Virus record (IMG/VR): IMGVR_UViG_3300020192_000213
Span: 1-24,254 of that record
Reading direction: 5' to 3' (one strand)
Length of the DNA: 24,254 nucleotides
Source of the DNA: a virus
The translations under genes and the position numbers were made by a program. The notes under the pieces are model-generated. The model ran no database searches and was not told the DNA's origin. It was given only the letters and a program-made list of their open reading frames with translations. Positions 14,964 to 21,005 of this stretch are shown here, in pieces (position 1 is the first letter of the stretch; the number at the start of each line of letters is the position of its first letter).

Positions 14964-15476
14964 ATGAAGCCAGTCGCGATCCTCATCACCGAACCATCGG
15001 TGAACTTCTCCAAGCTGGTGTCGATCTCACACCAAGCGTTGGGCTACTCAGTCGCGGCGTCCAGTGACGCCAGCAACAAGACGCAGCACGCTGCGGAGAA
15101 GTTTCTGTCCTGTCTGGCTGCCCTGAGAGACCAACACGCAACCGTGGGTCTCTCCCCGAGCCTGCTGGCTCACGTGTCCTTCTCGATCCTCGTGGTCGCC
15201 GAAGAGTTGGACACCATCGAAGTCCTCGAATGCACCGGCGGGATGCCACTGGTGAGCACGGAGACTGTCGCACGAGGAGTTCAGTTGACGGTCCTGACAG
15301 GAACACTCGCCCAGTGGCGAGACGCCGTGGTAACCGGTAGTCGCAGGACAGGGGCAGTGCAAGCGTTGTACTGCCAGATCATGGGCGAGTTTGAAGCTCG
15401 CAATCTGAACGTCTGGCAAGACTTCAGTAAGAAACCATCCGGGACCATCTTCCTACTTGAGGATAAGCGCAAATGA
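14964..15476 (+). CDS. ThyX-like protein lacking the catalytic signature
   Basis: The product is 170 residues, shorter than the usual 210-250 of flavin-dependent thymidylate synthases. Several family landmarks appear in order: an opening strand and helix (ILITEPSVNFSKLVSISHQA), the H-x-SF strand (LLAHVSFSILVV, residues 67-78) and a C-terminal LTGTLAQWRD...AVQALYCQIM, which recalls the ThyX segment T-x-x-x-R-x-L-x-x-F-L...AQ-E-I. The RHRxxSxNxxSxRY signature is not there; the equivalent stretch is TGGMPLVSTETVARG. If this fold assignment is right, the protein probably does not make dTMP and has kept only a structural or binding role. There is no clear ribosome site before the ATG, and a hairpin lies just upstream. 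It overlaps the helicase gene by 4 nt. Confidence 0.5.
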   Translation: MKPVAILITEPSVNFSKLVSISHQALGYSVAASSDASNKTQHAAEKFLSCLAALRDQHATVGLSPSLLAHVSFSILVVAEELDTIEVLECTGGMPLVSTETVARGVQLTVLTGTLAQWRDAVVTGSRRTGAVQALYCQIMGEFEARNLNVWQDFSKKPSGTIFLLEDKRK

Positions 15477-17440
15477 CTGAAGTGATGGATTGTAAGCTGA
15501 TTACGGAGACTGCTAAGGGCACCCGTATTAAGTCCGCCGCGCAGCTTGCTTTTAACGACGGCCGCATCGAGTTCATCAAGTCGCCCTTCTCGTTGAAGAA
15601 CGAGATCAAGGCGATGAAGGGGAGCAAGTGGCACGGCTTCGACGAGAAGCCCCGCAAGATTTGGTCAGTCGAAGACTGCCCGCGGAACCGCTTCCAGCTT
15701 TCAGCGTTGATGGGCAACGACCCCTACGAGTGGTTCGATCGCGACCTTGAGAAGCAGAAGTACGAACGCCCGTTGATGGATCACCAATGTGATCTCGCGG
15801 ACGCTGGCCTAACGTACCACTACCAGATTTGGGCGGCCGAGATGGGCGTCGGTAAGACGCTCGCGGCCATCGAAGTCATCGAGCGATCTGGTGTGAAGGA
15901 ATGGTTCTACGTCGCTCCTAAGGCGGTGCTGAAAGCAATCGCCCGCGAGTTTAAGAAGTGGGGCCTCGACCCGTCCATCAAGGTGGAGCTTATCACCTAC
16001 GAAGGGCTAAACACCCTAATCGACAGTTGGCCCAAAGACAAGGTCCCGCCGCAAGGTGTGATCTACGACGAGTCCAGCCGTCTGAAGACGGAAGGATCGC
16101 AACGCACACGAGCAGCCCAGAAGCTCGCGGACATGATCCGCGCCCACTTCAACTACGACGGCTTCGTGATCCTGATGAGCGGCACGCCGTCGCCGAAGAC
16201 ACCGGTGGACTGGTGGAGCCAAGCCGAGATCGCCTGGCCGGGCTTCCTACGAGAAGGCAGCCCGAAGGCTCTCGAACAACGGCTCGCCTTCATGGTCAAG
16301 GAGGAGTTCGACTCCGGACCGTTCATGCGACGGATCGGCTGGAAGGACGACGAGTTCAAGTGTAACACGTGTGGTGCTCGCTATGAGGATGGCCCGCACG
16401 ACATGGAACAGATGCTCGAAGAGGGGCAACAGTTTCACCAGTTCGAGGGAAGCAAGAACGAAGTCGAACTCATGTTCGACCGCCTCATCGGCCTGGTCAT
16501 CGTCAAGCGGAAGAAGGAGTGCTTGAGCCTGCCAGACAAACGGTATCGCAAGATCGTCTGCAAGCCCAACAAGTCGGTGATGCGAGTCGCGCAAGCGATC
16601 GTCAACTCCGCAGAGAGTGCGATGCAGGGCAACCTCCAGCTTCGCGAACTCTCGGATGGCTTCCAGTACCGCGAAGTCGAAGACGGTAAGGTCCCCTGCC
16701 GACACTGTGCTGCCACCGGTGAAGTCGCTGAGTGGTACGACCGCGAAGACAAGGAGCGAACCTTCTCTGCGATCGACATGCTCAGCGCCGAGAAGGTACA
16801 GCGACTTGAGAAGCACATGATCGAATGTCCCGCCTGCGAGGGGACGAAGGAAGTCAAGAAGCTCAAGCGGGTAACGAAGGAAGTGCCCTGCCCGAAGGAT
16901 GACGCGCTCAATCAACTCCTGGAGGAGAACGACGAGCACGGCCGCATTGTGATCTTCGCCGGGTTCACCGGCTCCGTTGATCGCTGTGTGCGGCTATGCA
17001 CCAAGAAGAACTGGGATGTCGTGCGATGCGACGGCCGCGGCTTCGAGGTGTTCAAGTGCGACTCCAACGGTGATGTCAAGATTCTCAGCGGTGTGGATGC
17101 CCTGGACTACTGGGCAGATCGCGAGAACTTGCGAGTCGCGTTCGTCGCTCACCCGGAGTCCGGGGGAATGGGACTGACGCTGACCGAAGCCTGCATGGCC
17201 GTGTTCTGGTCGAACTCGTTCAAGCCGGAGTACCGGACGCAGTCTGAAGATCGTATTCACCGGCCGGGTATCGACGAGAACCTCGGTGCCACGATCGTAG
17301 ACCTCATCCATCTACCGTCTGACGACCGAGTCCTCCAGGTCATCCAGCAGGATCGCCATCTGGAACTGATGACGATGGGTGAGTTCAAGGATGTGCTCGA
17401 CATCGAAGTCGAAGGCGAAGAGTTGACGCTAGCAGCATAA
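15473..17440 (+). CDS. SNF2-type helicase with Cys-rich insertion
   Basis: The product is 655 residues. Residues 17-80 resemble the HARP-like domain of phage SNF2/SMARCAL1-type proteins. Helicase motifs follow: motif I AEMGVGKT (122-129), DEAD-box-like YDES (198-201), SGTP (236-239), the motif V region GGMGLTL (564-570), and motif VI QSEDRIHRPG (590-599) with Arg594 and Arg597. Between the two RecA lobes are Cys pairs C297/C300, C409/C412 (CRHCAATGEV) and C452/C455 (CPACEGTKEV), which look like zinc-ribbon or DnaJ-like Zn sites. Such enzymes use ATP to move on duplex DNA and anneal or remodel branched DNA. The gene overlaps its upstream neighbour by 4 nt and sits in the replication operon. 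Confidence 0.85.
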   Translation: MTEVMDCKLITETAKGTRIKSAAQLAFNDGRIEFIKSPFSLKNEIKAMKGSKWHGFDEKPRKIWSVEDCPRNRFQLSALMGNDPYEWFDRDLEKQKYERPLMDHQCDLADAGLTYHYQIWAAEMGVGKTLAAIEVIERSGVKEWFYVAPKAVLKAIAREFKKWGLDPSIKVELITYEGLNTLIDSWPKDKVPPQGVIYDESSRLKTEGSQRTRAAQKLADMIRAHFNYDGFVILMSGTPSPKTPVDWWSQAEIAWPGFLREGSPKALEQRLAFMVKEEFDSGPFMRRIGWKDDEFKCNTCGARYEDGPHDMEQMLEEGQQFHQFEGSKNEVELMFDRLIGLVIVKRKKECLSLPDKRYRKIVCKPNKSVMRVAQAIVNSAESAMQGNLQLRELSDGFQYREVEDGKVPCRHCAATGEVAEWYDREDKERTFSAIDMLSAEKVQRLEKHMIECPACEGTKEVKKLKRVTKEVPCPKDDALNQLLEENDEHGRIVIFAGFTGSVDRCVRLCTKKNWDVVRCDGRGFEVFKCDSNGDVKILSGVDALDYWADRENLRVAFVAHPESGGMGLTLTEACMAVFWSNSFKPEYRTQSEDRIHRPGIDENLGATIVDLIHLPSDDRVLQVIQQDRHLELMTMGEFKDVLDIEVEGEELTLAA

Positions 17441-17478
17441 CACCACTTTCACCATCAACCAAGGTCCGAGTTCTGAGT

Positions 17479-18768
17479 ATGAAGTTGAACGACAAGAAGG
17501 TCACCGAGATTAAGCGGGACCTGGCTGATAATAAGCCGCAACCTGAGATCGCTAAGAAGTTCAAGATCAGCCGCTCGACGGTGTCCGACATCGCGACAGG
17601 TCGCATCCATAAGAAGGTCCCTTGGCCGGACGGCGATCAACCGATCAAACGAGCGGGTGGCCAGCGCAAAGCTGTTCCTGGCTTTGATCCGACCGACGAG
17701 CGAGTACGCGAGCTAGAAGCCGACAACCTGCATCTTCGCGAGGAACGGGATCACGCACGCAAGTCCTTGCGGATGTCGAACAAGGAGCACGGTGTCTTCA
17801 AGGCAATCGTGAAGGAGATGGATGCCCGCATCCACCCCTTCAAGGCTCTGCCGCCGGCTCGACCAACGCGGGTGACCAAGGACACGATCGACGAACACGT
17901 GGTGCTCCATCTCAGCGACGGCCACCACGATCAGATCGTGACGCCCGAAGAGAGTGGTGGGTTGGAGGATTACAACTTCCCCATCTCGTGTCGCCGCGCC
18001 GAGGTGCTGGTTGACACGCTGCTGGACTGGACCCAGAAGACACTGAGTCCGCGGTTCAAGTTCCGGGTCTGTACGGTGTTCGCTTACGGTGACCACACCA
18101 GCGGCGAGATTCACGGTGCTGTTCAGCGATCGTACTTCCGCAACCAGTTCAAGAACTGCTTCGCGATCGGTCAGCTTCACGGCCTGATGTACCGAGACTT
18201 GGCCGCCTCGTTCGACCAGGTGAATGTGGTCTACCTCGCAGGTAACCACGGCCGCCGCTCGGTCAAGAAGGACTACCACGGTGCTCACGACAACTGGGAC
18301 TACCTCGTCGGTGAGACGGCCCGGATGCACTGCCGGGATATGCCGAACATCAACTTCCTGATCCCGAACGCCTTCAGCGTCAACGTGGACGTGAACGGTG
18401 TTGGCTTCAACCTGAGTCACGGCGACGACGTGCAAGGGAGCAGCGGGATTCCATTCTACGGAATGGTCCGCCGCCAGAAGGGTTTGATCGCCCTCAACTC
18501 GATCAATGGTAAGCAACGGATTCGCTACTTCTGCATGGGCCACCATCACGTTCAGGGTGCGTTGGCCGACATCGACGGAGAGCTTGTGCTGAACGGGGCA
18601 TGGGTTGGCACCGACAGCTATGCGTTCAACAGGTTCAGTGGCTATCGAGAACCGAGCCAACTGATCCACGGGGTGAATCCCAAGCACGGGATCACGTGGA
18701 GGATGAACGTGCATCTCCGGACTCAAGACGAGAAGAAGGGACCTCGCCGGTACAAGGTTGAAGTATGA
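17479..18768 (+). CDS. HTH - coiled coil - metallophosphoesterase fusion
   Basis: The product is 429 residues. Residues 5-46 are a helix-turn-helix (EIAKKFKISRSTVSDIATGR) of the kind found beside phage homing endonuclease domains. Residues 72-115 are a charged helical linker. From 138 on, the calcineurin-like metallophosphoesterase motifs run in order: SDGHH (Asp147, His149), YGDH (Asp205), GNH (255-257), SHGDD (His314) and GHHH (354-357). All metal ligands appear present. The fold hydrolyses phosphoesters, including DNA ends in Mre11/SbcD relatives, using two metal ions. The DNA-binding head suggests a DNA substrate. The next start overlaps the stop by 4 nt. No SbcC partner is seen. Confidence 0.83.
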   Translation: MKLNDKKVTEIKRDLADNKPQPEIAKKFKISRSTVSDIATGRIHKKVPWPDGDQPIKRAGGQRKAVPGFDPTDERVRELEADNLHLREERDHARKSLRMSNKEHGVFKAIVKEMDARIHPFKALPPARPTRVTKDTIDEHVVLHLSDGHHDQIVTPEESGGLEDYNFPISCRRAEVLVDTLLDWTQKTLSPRFKFRVCTVFAYGDHTSGEIHGAVQRSYFRNQFKNCFAIGQLHGLMYRDLAASFDQVNVVYLAGNHGRRSVKKDYHGAHDNWDYLVGETARMHCRDMPNINFLIPNAFSVNVDVNGVGFNLSHGDDVQGSSGIPFYGMVRRQKGLIALNSINGKQRIRYFCMGHHHVQGALADIDGELVLNGAWVGTDSYAFNRFSGYREPSQLIHGVNPKHGITWRMNVHLRTQDEKKGPRRYKVEV

Positions 18769-19277
18769 GCATTTACCACGAAGACGACATCGAAGACGAG
18801 GACGATGAAGACTGCGATGACTTCGTTGATGTCCTGGACACGGATGAAGACCTGGACACGGATGAAGACCTGGAAAACTTCCTTGAAGTGCGTCCCTTCG
18901 TCACCGAATTCGGTTGGGTCCGTGACCGTCGATACCCGGGCTTTAAGGAGTTTCAAAGTGTAATCCCGATCCTACTCGGTACAAGCATCACGCTTAGTGA
19001 CGCGATGTTGCAGACGGGATACCGGCACCATCTGGCTGACCCACTACTTGTTAGATCAGTCGCGATCTACTTGGAAGACAAACATGACGTTCGTCTCTGC
19101 GATAAGCGAAACGTGTGGGTGCAAGAGAAAAAGGTAGAGGCCGACTACGTTATCCCCATCGACCGCGTGGTGTGGGACAAGTTCGACAAGGATGGATACA
19201 AGCTCAGGGAGCAGGGCTTCGAGATTCGTGAAGGCGGGGTGACCAGAAGGGTGTGGAACGTCAATGGCAATTCTTAA
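18765..19277 (+). CDS. Unknown protein with very acidic N-terminus
   Basis: The product is 170 residues. The first 40 are almost all Asp and Glu with a perfect internal duplication LDTDED-LDTDED that follows an 18-nt tandem DNA repeat. The rest is a mixed globular region (RYPGFKEFQSVIPILLGTSI, then a basic C-terminal half). The acidic head could bind basic proteins or mimic DNA, but no family is recognised. It overlaps the metallophosphoesterase gene by 4 nt and the sulfotransferase-like gene by 14 nt, so all three are probably translated together. Confidence 0.6.
   Translation: MSIYHEDDIEDEDDEDCDDFVDVLDTDEDLDTDEDLENFLEVRPFVTEFGWVRDRRYPGFKEFQSVIPILLGTSITLSDAMLQTGYRHHLADPLLVRSVAIYLEDKHDVRLCDKRNVWVQEKKVEADYVIPIDRVVWDKFDKDGYKLREQGFEIREGGVTRRVWNVNGNS
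18833..18868 (+). repeat. 18-nt perfect tandem duplication inside a gene
   Basis: Two exact copies of CCTGGACACGGATGAAGA are followed by a partial third (CCTGGA). The copies are in frame and encode two LDTDED units of the acidic N-terminus. Slippage could change the copy number without breaking the gene. Confidence 0.95.
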
Positions 19278-19794
19278 TCGAAAGCACGGTTACCTGTTTC
19301 TTGCGGAGCCGCACTGCGCGACTCGTTCGATTGAACAGGTGCTCAAGAACCAAGATGGTGCGGTCGCCATTGATGCGTGGGTCCATGTGAGCCACGAAGA
19401 CCTCATCAAGAAGAAGATCATCAAGCCACACGAGCCGTTGTACACGTTCAGCGTCGTGCGGCACCCGGCCGACTGGATCGTAACCCGATACCACCATTTG
19501 ACCGGGTGGCACTCCAAGGGATTCCACCCGTTCGTCAAGTACCACCTTGAGAATAACTTGTGGGACCGCTCGGTGTTCATGCACGCCAAGAACACTGACC
19601 GAGTGATTCGGTACGAGTACCTGGCTCAGCAGTTGAACGAGATTCTGGAGAGCCGTGGCGCTCCTCCGGTCTCACTCGGCCGTCTGGGTCAGACGGCCAA
19701 CAAGCAGGAGTGGCGTTCGTACTTCGACCGCGAAGAACTCGAACAGCTACCGATCAAACTGAAAGACTTCTCCAACTACGGGTACAAGGTATGA
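19264..19794 (+). CDS. Sulfotransferase-like protein
   Basis: The product is 176 residues. Near the N-terminus, LFLAEPHCATRSIEQVL (11-27) takes the place of the PAPS 5'-phosphosulfate loop (PKxAgTSl...). YTFSVVRHPADWIVTRYHHL (60-79) matches the 3'-phosphate motif (VRnPxxRxvSxY), with Arg66 and Thr74 as the expected contacts. This is the layout of small sulfotransferases that move sulfate from PAPS to sugars or other hydroxyls. The usual Lys of the first loop appears replaced (His17 or Arg21 nearby), so activity is uncertain. The acceptor is unknown; a host surface sugar or a phage-made molecule are both possible. It overlaps both neighbours. Confidence 0.65.
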   Translation: MAILNRKHGYLFLAEPHCATRSIEQVLKNQDGAVAIDAWVHVSHEDLIKKKIIKPHEPLYTFSVVRHPADWIVTRYHHLTGWHSKGFHPFVKYHLENNLWDRSVFMHAKNTDRVIRYEYLAQQLNEILESRGAPPVSLGRLGQTANKQEWRSYFDREELEQLPIKLKDFSNYGYKV

Positions 19795-20132
19795 GTCTCG
19801 GACCGACGCGACGGATGGCACGGCGGATGACCCTCGTAGGGGACATTAAGCAATACCTGTTCCCGAGCAGCCCGATTGAAGTCCTCTGTGAAGGTAATGA
19901 GTGGCACATCTTCACTGAGGGGGAATGGAATCACAAGGTACTCAGCGAGGTCGAGTTGCGAATTTCGGTTGCTGAACTCATCGTGGCGAACGCGAACGAC
20001 TGGCTCCATCCGATCTTACACACGAATAAGGCTTGGGTCGGCTGGGCGAAGATCAGCAGATTCCAACTGCTACTCCTCAACGAGAGCAGGGACGAGATTC
20101 TGAAAGGTTCTTTTGATGAACTCGACAGTTAG
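19791..20132 (+). CDS. Small unknown protein
   Basis: The product is 113 residues. I chose the ATG at 19791 because it forms an ATGA overlap with the upstream stop; the longer frame back to 19710 would cover the upstream gene. The start is basic (MSLGPTRRMARRMT), followed by beta-type segments (PIEVLCEGNEWHIFTEGEW) and a helical end (SRFQLLLLNESRDEILKG). No family, metal site or membrane helix is recognised. Confidence 0.6.
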   Translation: MSLGPTRRMARRMTLVGDIKQYLFPSSPIEVLCEGNEWHIFTEGEWNHKVLSEVELRISVAELIVANANDWLHPILHTNKAWVGWAKISRFQLLLLNESRDEILKGSFDELDS

Positions 20133-20457
20133 TGACTTCATCGACATCACGAAGCTCCAGCTTCACGACAAGATCATCCTCGAAACCGAGGAGGAATCCT
20201 GGACGCTGAAGGTGATCGGCCCGGCCGCGGCCATCGTGGAACTGACAACGACGAGCAGGACGCTCCGGCTGACGAAGCCAGTCATTGGTCAGATCGTGGA
20301 AGCCTTCGAGTCGGATGAGTTCCAGCTTCGACATCCGCTGCGAATCATCAAGGGCTGGAAGATGCGAATCAAATTTGAAGACACGGACGTTGTCACTGCG
20401 GCTGTAACCACGGCCGTGATCGAAGGAGCGAGTGGTTGGTTTTACGAAGTGTTCTAG
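20116..20457 (+). CDS. Small unknown beta-rich protein
   Basis: The product is 113 residues. The ATG at 20116 has AAAGG 8 nt upstream; an in-frame TTG at 20113 is less likely. The sequence is mostly beta (DKIILETEEESWTLKVIG, IVELTTTSRTLRLTKPVIG) with a short helix. It overlaps the previous gene by 17 nt. The stop codon lies within the outer stem of the RNA structure that follows. No function is recognised. Confidence 0.6.
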   Translation: MNSTVSDFIDITKLQLHDKIILETEEESWTLKVIGPAAAIVELTTTSRTLRLTKPVIGQIVEAFESDEFQLRHPLRIIKGWKMRIKFEDTDVVTAAVTTAVIEGASGWFYEVF

Positions 20458-20574
20458 CGTCGTCCCTTCGGGGTGAACCTATACGACCGCATGGCTGGTG
20501 ACTAGGAGTGCTGGGCACGGCAGTAACGGTAGGCCCTGGCGTTGCTGCCAGGGAGTCATGCGGGTAACGACGCT
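20456..20574 (+). ncRNA. Candidate structured RNA element (multi-helix)
   Basis: Nested and adjacent stems fill this non-coding gap: an 8-bp closing stem AGCGTCGT/ACGACGCT (20456-20463 with 20567-20574); a CCC-TTCG-GGG tetraloop hairpin (20464-20473); a 7-bp stem CCGCATG/CATGCGG (20487-20493 with 20557-20563); inside it a weak GTGC/GCAC hairpin (20508-20518); and a strong hairpin CCCTGGC/GCCAGGG (20534-20540 with 20547-20553). The closing stem ends 7 nt before the SD of the next gene. It could be a cis-regulator, a processed RNA or a ribozyme. It does not match a class I recognise; there is no T run, so it is not an ordinary terminator. Confidence 0.55.
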
Positions 20575-20592
20575 TTCTACAAGGAGAGGTAA

Positions 20593-20787
20593 ATGGGTTG
20601 GTCAAGAGGTTCGGCTCTCGCAGGAGAGCTATGGGACGAGGTTCGTGACTTCATCCCAGAAGAGAAGCGACAAGTCGTCGCAGAGAAGATCATCAAGGCA
20701 TTTCAGGACTACGACTGTGACACGCTCGGTGAAGCAGAGACTCTCGTTCGGGATGCCGGATTGGAGAGCGAGTTCTACGATGAGTGA
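20593..20787 (+). CDS. Small conserved phage protein of unknown function
   Basis: The product is 64 residues. It has the strongest ribosome site in the region, AAGGAGAGG ending 3 nt before the ATG. The sequence WSRGSALAGELWDEVRDFIP...KAFQDYDCDTLGEAETL is of a type I recall as small phage early proteins with a WSRG start and a DxDT-L-E end. It is acidic and helical. The function is unknown. The RNA structure just upstream may control it. It overlaps the next gene by 8 nt. Confidence 0.7.
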   Translation: MGWSRGSALAGELWDEVRDFIPEEKRQVVAEKIIKAFQDYDCDTLGEAETLVRDAGLESEFYDE

Positions 20788-21001
20788 GAATCAGATTGTT
20801 GTTCGTAGGGGCGTCGGGTTCCTCCCGTTGCTCACGCTGTTGTTCATCGGGCTAAAGCTCGGGAACGTGATTAACTGGTCGTGGTGGTGGGTCTTGGCTC
20901 CGATGTGGGGTCCGCTGGCGATCATTGTCGCCCTCGCGGCCTTGCTGGGCTGCCTCATGCTCGTCATCGCGGTCATCGACGAATTCCAAAAGCGGCGGTA
21001 A
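20780..21001 (+). CDS. Small phage membrane protein (Tmemb_185A / fragile-X-F-like)
   Basis: The product is 73 residues from the ATG at 20780; the same frame is open back to 20498, but that part overlaps the RNA element and the 64-residue gene and is not coding-like. Two hydrophobic segments are visible: 13-28 (GFLPLLTLLFIGLKLG) and about 33-66, with WSWWWVLAPMWGP at the turn. The LLFIGLKL...I-WSWWWVLAP pattern is that of small phage proteins often named transmembrane fragile-X-F. Both ends are charged. The role is unknown; holin-like activity cannot be judged. Confidence 0.75.
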   Translation: MSENQIVVRRGVGFLPLLTLLFIGLKLGNVINWSWWWVLAPMWGPLAIIVALAALLGCLMLVIAVIDEFQKRR

Positions 21002-21005
21002 GTAA

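Noticed and set aside
17713-18726. Open frame of 337 codons on the - strand
   Set aside because: It is a shadow of the metallophosphoesterase gene, whose catalytic motifs are all in the + strand frame.
20458-20592. tRNA gene
   Set aside because: The stems do not form a cloverleaf with a 7-bp acceptor next to T and anticodon arms, and there is no TTC-like T loop.
20498-20779. Upstream extension of the membrane protein frame
   Set aside because: It crosses the structured RNA and the 64-residue gene, its residues are mostly Ser, Arg and Thr, and a natural start exists at 20780.
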